Assembly: GCA_014529385.2 (NCBI GenBank)
Contig: CM043942.1
Coordinates: forward strand, 59,021,684-59,085,683
Source: Adiantum capillus-veneris
Taxonomy: Eukaryota > Streptophyta > Polypodiopsida > Polypodiales > Pteridaceae
Direction: 5' to 3'
DNA length: 64,000 bases
Shown: one piece after another, positions 1-11,063 of the stretch
Position numbering within the stretch: position 1 is the stretch's first letter
Layout of the letters: each line of letters starts with the position of its first letter
The notes under the pieces: generated by a model
What the model saw: only the letters and a program-made list of their open reading frames with translations
Told to the model about the DNA's origin: nothing
Database searches by the model: none
Program-made: the position numbers and the translations under genes

Positions 1-415
1 AAGGAGCTTCTTCATTGGTTGAATGTCCCTAGTCAAGCTTCATTTGTACAAATTACACTTGTATCTTAACCTCACTCTTAATCACTCTCTTTCCTATATA
101 AAGAGGCCTTCCCCTTTGTAATTTCAAGCCTCCCTCATCCCATTGAGCCTTTGTATCACTCACCATGAGCCCATAAGCTCATTCATTCACTCTATTCTTG
201 CACATTCTAGAGTGCAAATTGTTTCATGCTAGTAACCTCTCCTCCTCTTACTTATGTTAATTAAGAGAAATGTTTTATATGCGTGTGAGAGTGCTTGATG
301 TGATCTTGGCTAATCCTTGAGTGATTGTTTGGTAATCTATATGCTATTTTTGTTGGGAGTGTTTGAAGTCATCCATTCCTTGTACACACACCACGGTTAA
401 TGCTTCATTCATAGC

Positions 416-417
<2 letters not shown>

Positions 418-482
<65 letters not shown>
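418..482. repeat. (CT)n microsatellite
   Basis: An uninterrupted dinucleotide run of about 32 CT units. It is flanked by unrelated sequence and shows no link to an element end. Confidence 0.97.
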
Positions 483-486
<4 letters not shown>

Positions 487-1668
487 TCCTGTAGCGGTCC
501 TAGTTCACGCTTCCAAAACTAGGTGGTGCCCTCATCTCATTTCCCTTGTGGCGCAATGGAGTTTTTTTTGGTGTAGAGGCCGCCATTCCAAATTTCCTTC
601 ACCAACGGTTTTAACAAAGAGCATAAAGGGTAATTTGCTAGCATAGAGGATAATGTACACACACACACATACACACTATTACACTATTGTCTCTATGCAA
701 ACAAAAATTGTTGTATCTAATAATAGGTCACTATATTCTTCAATAGATTGAGGACATATGAGGATAAAAGGAAGAGAAGAGTGAGTGCCAGAAACCAAGA
801 TATCTTTGAGTGTATAGAAGCTCAAATGTACTCCATTATAGAGCTTGAAAAAAACTATTTACTTACTTTCCATTTAGCATAACTCTATGATAGCTACATA
901 TGTCATGAAGCCATTCAAAGTGTACATTGTAGTACTATATCATTTATCAAGGTACCCTTTGATATTTGAAGGCGATTGGCAGCATGGCATTACTTCTTGC
1001 CACAACTTCCCATGTATTGTTTTAAATCTAAGATTTTGTCATCAATGTTAAATTTAAGTAAACAAATTACTGCAATGTTTGCAGAAATGGTTTCAAATGT
1101 GTTTGCACATCCATGGGCGGATAAGCATGCACATACACACACACACAAAAACACACAAAAAAATTAAAACACACCCTCGATTGAAAATCCAAGATATATC
1201 TACACATGTCTGTACTCCTTTGTGCATGCACACCATGCATACACACGCAATCACTCACTAAAATGTCAGTAAGAAAAGCTAAAGATTATAGCTAAGTACA
1301 CTTCTAATGGACATGCGCATGCACACAGACAAAGAAACATTGAGACATTTTAACATAGTGTATATGTATATTGGTATGTTTTTTACATCCGTACAAAACA
1401 AGAATTTAGGGTTTTGTCATAAATGCAATAGGGGTATATATACTATAAACTTGGCGATGGATTTAAATACATATGTCCCATGGACACACCGTCTATATGT
1501 CCCATGGGCACACCCTCTATATTTATAGATACATGCATATTCACAATAAAATTTTTGTAGTGAATTCAATTTGAGAACATATTCTAAATTTCTATGATTA
1601 TAAAAAAAGGCATTGTGCGAGATGCTACTTGTCAAGATAAAACTCATTTGTATTGAAATAGAGATTTC

Positions 1669-1788
<120 letters not shown>

Positions 1789-1827
1789 GGTTGAGCACTC
1801 TCAAAATCCAACAGCCTCTCTAACAAA

Positions 1828-1972
1828 TGATAAGATGTAGAGAGAAAGAGAGAGAGAGACGAGACAAGAGACACACCATATACGCTCCCAAAGACTGATT
1901 CATATTGAGGACAAGATACAAATATATAGGTGAGACCAAGTTGAGTAGAGTGAGCCATTTATAGCTCCAACA
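1828..1972 (-). repeat. Copia 3' LTR
   Basis: Left copy of the 145-bp LTR. Its right end (TG on the minus strand) abuts a minus-strand run of G residues at about 1973-1980, which serves as the polypurine tract. It differs from the other LTR within the GA-rich stretch near 1853 and at two other sites. Confidence 0.95.
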
Positions 1973-2220
1973 CCCCCACTCAAACAAAGGTCTCTAGCTT
2001 TGGATGAAAAAACCCTTGGGGAGTTCAAGGGAAAAACCCAAGCCCCTATACAATGTGAAAATATGAACCAGCGATGATGATGTGAAAGTGAATTGTGCAT
2101 ATATGTACAAATATTCAAGTGACTTAGAGATCACAATGTGCAAATGTGGAGTGTGCATAGTGCATGGTACCTAAAATATTACAATGTCATATGTACAAAG
2201 TTATTACAATAGCAAAGAAG

Positions 2221-4965
2221 CTAATCTAGAAAGAGTGAGGTCGAAGCAACTCCAAGCTCCGAGCGCAAGAGGATGAAACGTGACTCGTTGAGGCCTTTGG
2301 TCAAAATGTCTGCAATCATCTGGTCACTTGGACAGTGTTCAACCATAATGGTTCCTTTGCGTACTTCATACCTGACATAATGATAATGGACAACAATGTG
2401 CTTTGACTTATTATGTTGAACATAGTCTTTTGCAAGACTAATAGCACTTTGGTTGTCACACCGCAAGGGTGTGCTAGAAAGAGGAGAGTGACCAATATCA
2501 ACCAGCATTTGTCGAAGCCAAATCAACACACGAGCTGCAAGTGATGCCGCAACATATTCTGACTCAGTCGTAGAAACTGCAACACAACGTTGTTTCTTGC
2601 TAGTCCAAGAAACAAGACAACCATTTATAAAGAACCAATTTCCACTAGTAGATCGCATAGATAAATGTGAGCTTGCCCAGTCTGCATCTGTGTGACCCAA
2701 AAGAGAAAGAGATTGCATAGAATCCGATGTGAGTTGTCGTTGATAGACTAAACCAAAATCTGTAGTGCCTTTCAAGTATTTCAACACACGCTTTGCAGCA
2801 GACCAATGCTTAAGAGAAGGACATGCAAGATGTTGTCCAAGATAATTAGCAGCAAACAGAATATCAGGACGAGTGTTCATGCCAACAAACTGAAGACATC
2901 CAATCAAGTTAGCATAAGGTTGATTTGTGACAAGTTGACCGCCATTGTCAGAAGTGTTCTTCATAGAGCTCGCAAGACAAGGTGTGTTGGCTGAATGTGC
3001 AGATTCCATACCAAATTTTTGAATAGTATCTGCAATAAACTTTGACTGTCGAAGGAATAAAATACCTTTTGTACGGTTCCGTTGGATTTGAATGCCAAGA
3101 CACAAGTGAATCTCTCCAAGATCCACCATATCAAATGCAGAAGACAACAACTTTTTCACTTGTTGAAGAAATCCCAAATCATTGGAAACAAGGATGGTAT
3201 CATCCACATAAAGAGCAAGAATCACAAAACTGCTACCTTGGCGTTTTATGTATAAGTTGGGGTCTGACGAGCAAGAGATGAATCCTTTAGAGGTGAGAAA
3301 AAGATCAAATTTTGTATACCAGGCTCGCGAAGCTTGTTTGAGACCATATAGTGCCTTATGGAGTTGAGCAAAAAGGTCTTCTTTACCTGGAATAACAAAC
3401 CCTTCTGGTTGTTCCATATAAATTTCCTCTTCCAAGTCACCATTAAGAAAAGCAGTTCGCACATCCATTTGATGAGCTTCTAAATCAAATTGAACAGCAA
3501 ATGCCAATAAAACTCGAACACTTGTAATGCGAACAACTAGTGAAAAAGTCTCTTGATAATCAACACCAGCTACTTGGGAGTAACCTTTTGCAACTAAACG
3601 CGCCTTGAACTTGTCAAAAGATCCATATGCTTTTACTTTTGTCTTATACACCCACTTACATTTAATAGTTGTACGACCAGGAGGTAATTCAGTTAGTATC
3701 CATGTACCTTTAGAGATAAGAGAATTGTACTCTGCTTCCATAGCCTCTTGCCATTGATCCTTTTGTGGTGAAGAGATAGCTTCATCATAAGTAATGGGAT
3801 CTTCGGAAGTAGAAAAAGCATTATCATCAATATCGTCATCATAAACATGACATGAGCCATGTTCAAAATCAATAGGCAGATCAACAAAAATATCAATATC
3901 ATCATTGGCAACATTCGGAATGGATGGTTGTGAAGAGGAAAGTTGCTCTATAGGAAGATTTTCATCTTGTGAAAGAAATGGAAAAGCTTGAAGCAATGAT
4001 TTAGTATCATCAGAATCATCCATGGACCATGAGCCTCCCATAAGCTGTTCGTTAAAAGTAGCATCACGATTCACAATTACTTTCTTGGAGGAAGGGTCAT
4101 AGAATTTGTAGTTTTTGGAAGTGTCAGAATATCCAATAAAAATAACTTTAAGACCAGGAGCATCAAGCTTTGTTCGTGTTTCTTTGGGAACATGAATATA
4201 AGCAATACATCCAAAGGTTCGAAAATGAGATACAGAAGGAATGTCACCTGTCCATGCTATGATGGGTATCTTACCAGAGGGTGCAGTAGTAGGAAGATGA
4301 TTCTGAATAAATACTGTTGTCAAAGTAGCTTCAGCCCAAAAAACACGAGATAAGCCAGAATGAATCAGCATACATCTTACAGCATTGAGAATAGTGCGAT
4401 TCTTTCGTTCAGCAACACCGTTCTGTTGAGGCGAATATGGAATAGTGTGTTCATGATGAATTCCACTGTCAGCACAGTAACTCACAAACTCTCGAGAAAC
4501 ATATTCACCTCCATTGTCACTACAAAGCTTCTTAAGGCGACGACCAGTTTGAAGTTCCGCAGCCTTGTGGAATTGTTTGAAAACAGATAAGGCTTCAGAT
4601 TTTTGTCTAAGTAGAAATACGGTCGTATACCTTGAGAAATCATCAATGAAAGTAATGAAGTAGCGATATTGTGATCTCGAAGAAGGTAGAGGTCCACATA
4701 TATCAGTATGAACAAGATCCAATATGTCATGAGAATGAATTGTATTTGAAAGAGGAAAGGGTTTGCGATTGTGTTTCCCAAGAGCACAAAATTCACAAAT
4801 TCCCATATGAGGATGGGCTTTAAGATCCATGCCATGAACAAGATCACGACGTTGAAGATCAAGGAGTTTTGAGAAATCAGCATGAACAAAACGGTGATGC
4901 CATACTTTGCAATCATGATCACCTGGAGCAGTGACAACATTTGCTACAGCATCGTTGAGAGAGAG
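2221..4965 (-). CDS. pol: Copia integrase, reverse transcriptase and RNase H
   Basis: Open for about 915 codons in the Gag frame. A pre-integrase zinc-binding segment (WHHRFVH, then CEFC) comes first. The integrase core follows, with its DDE residues visible in HTDICGP, CSDNGGEY and GVAERKNRT. A linker leads into RT (WVYKTKVKAYG, AFLNGDLEEEIYMEQPEGF, and the catalytic ALYVDDTILV). The C-terminus is RNase H, with an ADWASS-type segment, TTESEYVA, and the closing IADILTKGL. Copia order (integrase before RT) is clear. I see no frameshift in this part, so apart from the two upstream stops the enzyme block looks intact. Confidence 0.95.
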   Translation of the reverse strand, partial: LSLNDAVANVVTAPGDHDCKVWHHRFVHADFSKLLDLQRRDLVHGMDLKAHPHMGICEFCALGKHNRKPFPLSNTIHSHDILDLVHTDICGPLPSSRSQYRYFITFIDDFSRYTTVFLLRQKSEALSVFKQFHKAAELQTGRRLKKLCSDNGGEYVSREFVSYCADSGIHHEHTIPYSPQQNGVAERKNRTILNAVRCMLIHSGLSRVFWAEATLTTVFIQNHLPTTAPSGKIPIIAWTGDIPSVSHFRTFGCIAYIHVPKETRTKLDAPGLKVIFIGYSDTSKNYKFYDPSSKKVIVNRDATFNEQLMGGSWSMDDSDDTKSLLQAFPFLSQDENLPIEQLSSSQPSIPNVANDDIDIFVDLPIDFEHGSCHVYDDDIDDNAFSTSEDPITYDEAISSPQKDQWQEAMEAEYNSLISKGTWILTELPPGRTTIKCKWVYKTKVKAYGSFDKFKARLVAKGYSQVAGVDYQETFSLVVRITSVRVLLAFAVQFDLEAHQMDVRTAFLNGDLEEEIYMEQPEGFVIPGKEDLFAQLHKALYGLKQASRAWYTKFDLFLTSKGFISCSSDPNLYIKRQGSSFVILALYVDDTILVSNDLGFLQQVKKLLSSAFDMVDLGEIHLCLGIQIQRNRTKGILFLRQSKFIADTIQKFGMESAHSANTPCLASSMKNTSDNGGQLVTNQPYANLIGCLQFVGMNTRPDILFAANYLGQHLACPSLKHWSAAKRVLKYLKGTTDFGLVYQRQLTSDSMQSLSLLGHTDADWASSHLSMRSTSGNWFFINGCLVSWTSKKQRCVAVSTTESEYVAASLAARVLIWLRQMLVDIGHSPLSSTPLRCDNQSAISLAKDYVQHNKSKHIVVHYHYVRYEVRKGTIMVEHCPSDQMIADILTKGLNESRFILLRSELGVASTSLFLD

Positions 4966-5421
4966 TTAAAACAAATTACCATTTCGAGGAGCAGTGGCTA
5001 TAGTCTGCCCATCTTTCTCAATTCGGCATTTGGTATGATCAAATCCAACAAACAGACAAAGATCAACAAGTCTAGCAACTGAAAGAAGATTACGTTGAAG
5101 ATCTGGTACATGTAATACTCCTCGCAAAATTTGAGTGGAAGAAGATAAGGTACCAAGATATAAATCTCCAATACCCTTTACTTGACAAGTATTATCATCA
5201 GCAAGATAAACAACACATTGAACTGGCAATGGATGATAGTTATGGAGCCACTTAGACTGATATGTCATATTTCTTGTGGCACCAAAATCGACAATAAAAA
5301 GTGATCCATCGCGTTCATGAAGTATTCTGTCTGGAGCAACTGAACATAGGATGCAGCTTGTTTCTGGTACAATGTTGTTTCGATGTTCAGTAGCATATGC
5401 TCTATTCCGATCTGTGTCGAA
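4966..5421 (-). pseudogene. pro: Copia protease segment
   Basis: Continues in the Gag frame after the TGA. The retropepsin segment reads VDFGATRNM, where plant copia proteases normally have D-S/T-G-A, so the residue after the catalytic Asp is Phe here. The hydrophobic second half (LRGVLHVPDLQRNLLS) is typical. A TAA at 4966-4968 ends the stretch, after which the pre-integrase domain resumes in the same frame. The stop plus the altered active site suggest this copy no longer makes working protease. Confidence 0.85.
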
Positions 5422-6408
5422 TCACCGCTTATAACACATATGAGTGGGATGATTAGATCGTCCACAATATTCACAAGAAGAAGAAGAAGAGTCTCTAGAT
5501 AAACGTGGTTGTTTTGTGGTAATATTGTGTTCTTCATCATATTGACGTGCCCAACAATCATCTTCAGTATGGCCATTTCTGTTGCAGTAACAACATTGCT
5601 TATTCGGAAATTTGAGACGAGAGAAAATATTACCGCGATGGCCACCTCTGCAGTTTCCTCGTTGAAATGGGCGCCTTCGAGCATAAAAAGCCCGTTCCAT
5701 CTGTTGTGACTCAGTCTCCTCGTGTGAAATCATAGTTGTATCATGACTAGCATTACGACGTTCTTGACGTTGAGAGTATTCAATTAAAGACATGCAGGCT
5801 TGGTCGAAATCAAGACCATCTTTATTCAAGAGAATAGTAACAATGTTATCATAAGAAGAGTCCTTCACCGTATCAAGGAGAAGTGTAATCAGTTGCTTTT
5901 GTGGAACGGGATCACCGGCAGCAGCAAGTTGATTAATAATAGATTTGAAAGATTCAGTATGTCCCGTCATGGCAGTACCAACTTCATATTGTAACTTGTT
6001 AAGCAACCCTCTCAAATAAAGTATTTCTGTGACAGATTTCTTCTGAAAGTTTGCAATAAGGTACTTCCATACGTCATGGGAAGTAGGCAGTTCATACATA
6101 TCAAGCAAAAGGGAATCAGTAAGAGCAGAAAGAATATACCGACGAGCTGCTTTATCACGTCGTTGCCAATCCGTATAGACAACATTCCAATCTTCAAATA
6201 TAGGTCCTTCAGTGATAAGCACGTTATCATTATCTGTATCAACAGGCTGAGGCGGACAAACACGATTTCCAAGAACAACATCGGAGAGTTCATCGCCTTC
6301 AAGAATTAACAACATCTTTGCTTTCCAGCCTGGAAAACCTTGACCTTGGAAAGGAGGAACAGAACGCTGGCCAGAAGGAAAGCCGTTGACGAGAATATTC
6401 ATAGCCAT
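5422..6408 (-). CDS. gag: Copia Gag (capsid and nucleocapsid)
   Basis: Structural polyprotein that packages the RNA. I place the start at the ATG at 6408 (MAMN), because the longer open frame upstream reads as non-coding leader. The central part has copia Gag features (WKAKML near the N-terminus, a DVWKYL segment, then YLRGLLNKLQY). Two zinc knuckles of the CX2CX4HX4C type follow: one reads CCYCNRNGHTEDDC and the second, near the C-terminus, CEYCGRSNHPTHMC. The frame closes at a TGA at 5422-5424. The protease lies in the same frame beyond it, so this stop could be a mutation (a CGA-to-TGA change would explain it) or, less likely, a regulated readthrough site. Confidence 0.88.
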   Translation of the reverse strand: MAMNILVNGFPSGQRSVPPFQGQGFPGWKAKMLLILEGDELSDVVLGNRVCPPQPVDTDNDNVLITEGPIFEDWNVVYTDWQRRDKAARRYILSALTDSLLLDMYELPTSHDVWKYLIANFQKKSVTEILYLRGLLNKLQYEVGTAMTGHTESFKSIINQLAAAGDPVPQKQLITLLLDTVKDSSYDNIVTILLNKDGLDFDQACMSLIEYSQRQERRNASHDTTMISHEETESQQMERAFYARRRPFQRGNCRGGHRGNIFSRLKFPNKQCCYCNRNGHTEDDCWARQYDEEHNITTKQPRLSRDSSSSSCEYCGRSNHPTHMCYKR

Positions 6409-7118
6409 ATCTTGTTGCGAGAAGACGTATAAGATAAGATCGCAGAATTTGCACACCATATATGGTGAAGGACGCAATTGAGAATGAGAGAGATATGAGG
6501 ACTGCGTTCTGTCAACGATAAAAGTAAGAAGGATGCTCAAGGAACTTCCAAAGATGTGAGAGACGTCACCCAAAAAGGGCAGGGTAAAGGAGACGTTAAT
6601 AATAAAAGAGTCCTCAAAATAGAGTGGCGTGAGACGCAAGATTGACGGCCACAATATGAATAGCAAAAAGCTAAATCTTCTCGAAAAAGTTAACGCCAAA
6701 ATAAGCAAAACGATCGCGGACGCTTCACGAAGAAGTAGGACGAAGAAAGCTGTGTCAAGCTCAATTACAGTAAAAATAGCATAACTTTCTGCTGCAAACT
6801 CCGGTTGACGCAAACTTAGAACTCAAATCGAAGAGCTCGAGGAGACAAACAAGTTTCTCCAAATTTTGATCAAAAGAGCAAGAAAAATTGAGATGAAATT
6901 CAGGGTGTCATCAACAAGAAAACGTAATCAATGATTAGATTGATTAGCAATAAACGTCACACAAAACACTAATCATATTCTTCTTAACACAAAACAACCA
7001 CAGTTAACAAGAATCAATGCTCAAAATGAAAATTTGTAGCAATTTTTGAATCTTACATGCAAATCGCATACACATACTCTTTTGTCACCATGAATTGAAT
7101 CGGCGCATGATCATTACT

Positions 7119-7130
7119 GCTCTGATACCA
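7119..7130 (-). promoter_or_regulatory. Primer-binding site, initiator tRNA-Met
   Basis: The minus strand reads TGGTATCAGAGC immediately inside the 5' LTR. This is the standard plant copia primer-binding site, complementary to the 3' end of initiator tRNA-Met, and it fixes the element's orientation. Confidence 0.95.
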
Positions 7131-7275
7131 TGATAAGATGTAGAGAGAAAGAGACAAAGAGACGAGACAAGAGACACACCATATACGCTCCCAAATACTG
7201 ATTCATATTGAGGACAAGATACAAATATATAGGTGAGACCAAGTTGAGTAGAGTGAGCCATATATAGCTCCAACA
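7131..7275 (-). repeat. Copia 5' LTR
   Basis: Right copy of the 145-bp LTR. It is directly followed on the minus strand by the primer-binding site and directly preceded by the duplicated target ACAAA. A TATATA stretch near its minus-strand start (about 7259-7265) is the likely promoter element. Confidence 0.95.
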
Positions 7276-8229
7276 ACAAACACAGTGGAGAGGAGAGAGA
7301 GAGAGTAGATGAGAGAGAGAGAGAGGATATGGTTGCATACCACTGAGTAAATGAACAAAAAAATACTTCATCATTAGATTTTAGGACCTATAAAAACTTT
7401 ACATGTTCACAATTTAGGTGTTTGCCCTAGTTGGACTGACCATAACAATCGCCCCCTTCAGCCATACTTGGAGTTATCATCATCATGTGTGTGCTTGAAA
7501 TACGTTCTACACTCTCATGACACCACAATTTTTTGGTATACTCACCAACCGTGAGTTTTAGGTTTTCTCACAAACTGGTGCTACTACCAAGCTATCATCA
7601 TGCGGGGTTTTTGGTTTACGCCCAAACCTTGGATTTAGGTTTACCCGTTACCTCATGAGAGTGGGTTACAAAAAAATTTGGGTCTTTTCATAATCCGAAG
7701 GTCTTACCACCAACATCATTGCACTGATCAAGGAGTGCCTCATCCAATATTACATTTATTTGGTTTCCCTTTCAGACACTCGCAAACACATAACATGCAT
7801 GTGGATTCTACATCAGTATTTACACAACATACAAAGAAAGAGAAAATGTGCTTTTGCCAAATGCACATCATCGATAATAAGTGGACTATTGGGATCTTGC
7901 ATGAACAATCCCTGCTACTTGAGGCAGCCACCACCACTCACAAGTATTGTTGCTTGTGGTCTTCATGTCACTTTTGAAGTGTTGTGAGAATAATCACCAA
8001 TTAAGTGCATTTCAAAGTTTAAAAAATTGAATAAAGTAAAAGAAATTTTTCATATATGCTTGTAGCGACTTCATGAATGGCGTATGTGATGTGTGTGTCT
8101 TCTCAAGAACGTGTGATGTTGCTGTTGTTGTTGGTTGAGCGACTGCTCTTGGCTAGTGTGTTGGCTAAAGTTTTTGCATGTCACGTAGCTATTGAATTTA
8201 TGATGGACTTGTCCTCATAGTCCACTTTA
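7276..8229. other. Unassigned DNA, no gene seen
   Basis: Holds a GA-rich low-complexity patch (about 7286-7326) and otherwise unique-looking AT-rich sequence. The longest open frame (99 codons near 7678) has no recognisable motif. The last ~45 bp are repeated at 8386-8429 as part of the duplication across the start of element A. Confidence 0.5.
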
Positions 8230-8543
8230 ATGTGAGTCCTCTACAAGATTTCACAAACTTTGAAGTTGTGTTGTTAGAAGCTGGACACACCCCACGGCAT
8301 CTAACTATTCAGAAGATTATTCTTTTTGTACTTATTCATTCATTGAGGAAAACCTGATTTTTCACCTTGTAATTATTCATTCATTTAATGTGAGTCCTCT
8401 ACAAGATTTCACAAACTTTGAAGTTGTGTTGTTAGAAGCTAGACACAGCCCACAGCATCTAACTATTCGGAAGATTATTCTTTTTGTAATTATTCATTCA
8501 TTGAGGAAAATCTGATTTTTCACCTTGTAATTATTGGGACTTA
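8228..8543. repeat. 158-bp tandem duplication over the element A insertion junction
   Basis: Sequence from about 8228 to 8385 is repeated at about 8386 to 8543. Each copy contains ~44 bp of flanking DNA, the TGTGT target duplication and the first ~113 bp of the LTR. The LTR start therefore occurs twice, at 8272 and 8430. Since it contains both flank and LTR, the duplication arose after insertion. Confidence 0.9.
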
Positions 8544-9366
8544 CAAAAGTTTCCAGATTTTATCCCAGTTTTGATAGTTAGATTGAGTAGATGGTTGATT
8601 TTGGAACTTTAGGGTTTGAGAAATTGTAAGGTGTATATACCACTTTTTGACCTTAACGAAGGACCTTTTGTCATTTTAAAAACAAGTTTTTCAAGTCTGT
8701 GAGTGAGCGTACTGTGTACAAGAGAGAAAGTGTGAGCTTCATCTTGATGCTACGTGTGCTCCGGTGGTCGGAATCGAGTGCGGAGAAGTGCAGTGTGTTT
8801 CCCCCGACGAGAGCTACGCGCCGATACCTACATTGCGCGTGTATGGTCCGGTTTTGCGAGCTCCTTCTACGAGCTTCATCGGGTGTTTTGGGTGAGCATA
8901 CGTTGTCCGATTTTGCATTGCAGCATATCCACGCGTTCACATTGAGTAGAACTACATATTAGGCTCTTTATATTTTGGAAACGAAGACCTGCAAATTTCG
9001 GCCAGACATCCTACGTGTTTCTGCATCAGGTGTTTTGGGTCGGAATTTTGGTTCATAGACCTTAGAGAAAGTGACCTAGTGGTATTAATAGGGTCTCCTT
9101 CAAGTTCTATGGTGTTTTGAGATTGTTTGATGGGTGTTCGGCTCTAGAAAGCGTCGTAGGAAGTTTTCTCTTATGCACTCTTGAAGGCTGTGACTTAGAC
9201 AATTGGTAGAGACCTCTGTAGGAATTAGTTAAGAGTCGGTCGAGTGTAGGTTGACACGTTATGCTTGCTTCCACGCGCCTGCGGGTCGAGCTTCGTCCTT
9301 AGCTTACATAACATGTTAGGTGAGTTCTCGCTGTGCTGACGCCCGTCGCGGCATATCCATCCAACA
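8430..9366 (+). repeat. Element A 5' LTR (full copy)
   Basis: A 937-bp LTR running from TGTTAGAAGC to TCCAACA. A TATATA motif at 8634-8639 is the probable promoter. It contains one half of the element's palindrome (AGACATCCTACGTG, 9004-9017). The partner LTR at 24774-25709 is colinear. Confidence 0.93.
8634..8639 (+). promoter_or_regulatory. TATA motif in element A 5' LTR
   Basis: TATATA about 200 bp into the LTR. The 3' LTR has an extended TATATATA at the colinear site (24976-24983). Position and conservation suit the LTR promoter. Confidence 0.55.
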
Positions 9367-9367
9367 T

Positions 9368-9385
9368 TGGCGTCGTTGCTGGGGA
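9368..9385 (+). promoter_or_regulatory. Primer-binding site, tRNA-Asp type
   Basis: TGGCGTCGTTGCTGGGGA starts one base after the 5' LTR. Plant tRNA-Asp ends with a sequence complementary to TGGCGCCGTTGCCGGGGA, so this matches at all but two positions. Such a primer site is common in plant Athila/Tat-type Ty3/gypsy elements. Confidence 0.85.
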
Positions 9386-11063
9386 TGATAACCTTAGGTA
9401 GGTGACCGAGACTAATCCTTGAGGATTGGGATTTTTGGCTTGCCAAGAGTCTCGCTTTACATTTAGATAGGATCAGAGGGTGGAAGACTCTCTAGGTCTT
9501 AGAGGGAGTCTAGGAAGCGTGTGTCTGTCCTAGATCCTTCAACTTAGGTAGATTAAATAGACCAAGATAGTTTTAGGTAGTAGTCGAGTTCTAGAGTAGG
9601 AGTTGGAGTGGTAGAAGAGGTGAGAGGAGAGCTTGAGAGTCTGGAGAGGCCAAAAAGCAACCAAAAACACCATTATCACCATTTCACATGATAAGTAGGA
9701 GTAGATTAAGTAGGACATCATGATCAAAATCTAGAGCATTTCATGCATGCACACTTGCTTGGTAAAGTCATTACAAGTTTGTAAAAGACGCAAAAAGACA
9801 CAAAAGTGTGTTTGAAATGTAAAGAATGAGGATGCAAGAGAGCTACACAAGACAAGCACAAAGCACACAGAGATGGAAAGCTTCTTCTTCTTCTTCACAG
9901 AAAAGAGAGTACAAAATGACTAAGTGCTAAAGCTGAAAAGTAGCACATATGTACATGCGATCACTAAGTGTGAACTCGCTGGAAGCGTACTAGGCTGGCA
10001 CTATAAGTGTAGTCCAACTGTAGAATCACTGGCAGAGATCCTCCGTGTCGGTCACCTAACGCGCCAGTGAGTAAATGCCGTAAGCGGCCAAGACCCGTAG
10101 TGGATGCCAGCTCAAGGTGTAGAGCTCGACATCTCAACATGAAAGCCTAATTGAAGTCCAAAAGTTACTGTGAGTGTTTCTGATAGATCTACAGAGCATC
10201 ACAAGCATTTTTCTCTGAAAAAAAATTTATTTTAAGCCAAAAGACATCATACGCATAGGATGTCTACAAGCTTATCTGGGAGGAATTTTGGGATTCTGAG
10301 TTGACCAGTGTGTTTAGAAGGTAGATTTTACCCTAATTTCAATTGGAAAGTGGAAATTTGGCCATATCTTGACAGGATAAGGGCAGATAAACTGAAATTG
10401 CCAGACATCCTACCCAAATAGTGCCAAAACATTATTTTGAGATCAAAACCATAAGAAGGCTGCATGAGCATGTCTTGCATGATATATTGAGTGACTGAAA
10501 GGGGTTTCACGTCATTTGGGTGAGAAAATTGGGTTCAAAGCGGACTTTAGCACTTTTGACTGAAAAAGGCAAGAACAGCTGAAATTTGGGACTTTTGAAA
10601 TCCAAACCAAAATCTAAGCATACCACTGGGTTACTGACATCAAGGGGAAGCTGTGGGACAAGTCTGGGGTCAAACAGGCCAAAAAGACATCCTACGCGTA
10701 GGATGTCTAAAGAGTGATTCTGGACTCCAAACTAAATTTTGAGTATACCAAAGTGATCAGCAACTCAAAGGGAGCCTGGGCTTTGAGTTTGAAGCCATTG
10801 TGATGAAAAAGATATCCTATGCGTAGGATGTCTAAAGCAAGAAATTGAAGCCAGACTTTGACTTTGAGCATAGTAAGGTGTTGTATAGCCTAAGGCAAGC
10901 CTCCTAGTCAAATTTGGTCCAATTTGGAGTTGATTTGACTTAGGAATTCATCAAAACAGACATCAAGATTTTGAAACAGATTTTTTATCATTGACCAGCT
11001 AATCGGTGTCCAAACCAAAAAGTAAAAGCAGCTGTAGGCTCAGCACAACAAGGGGAAACCACA
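9386..11063 (+). other. Element A leader, non-coding, with palindromes
   Basis: About 1.7 kb between primer site and first coding sequence. I see no gene. From 10242 onward it contains four copies of a 24-bp palindrome (three here and one just inside the next frame) plus half-sites, described separately. The remainder is unique-looking and has a CTTCTTCTT tract near 9882. Confidence 0.7.

Larger units (their letters stand above)
1828..7275 (-). mobile_element. Complete Ty1/copia LTR retrotransposon
   Basis: A 5.45-kb element on the minus strand. Both LTRs are 145 bp, TG...CA bounded and differ at about 4 positions (about 97% identical by eye), which implies a fairly recent insertion. The 5-bp target-site duplication ACAAA is perfect (1823-1827 and 7276-7280). 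A primer-binding site matching initiator tRNA-Met adjoins the 5' LTR and a G-rich polypurine tract adjoins the 3' LTR. The internal region encodes gag, protease, integrase, RT and RNase H in copia order and in a single frame, broken by two stop codons. It is the best-preserved element in the window. Confidence 0.97.

Noticed and set aside
2806-5709. Many plus-strand frames opposite the copia gag-pol
   Set aside because: Antisense shadows of the element's coding region.
6409-6813. N-terminal hydrophobic extension of the copia Gag (membrane protein)
   Set aside because: The internal ATG at 6408 gives a normal copia Gag start; the upstream part lies in the leader and reads as chance open frame.
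7678-7977. 99-codon plus-strand frame as a host gene
   Set aside because: No motif, no supporting context, and overlapping frames on both strands of similar length.
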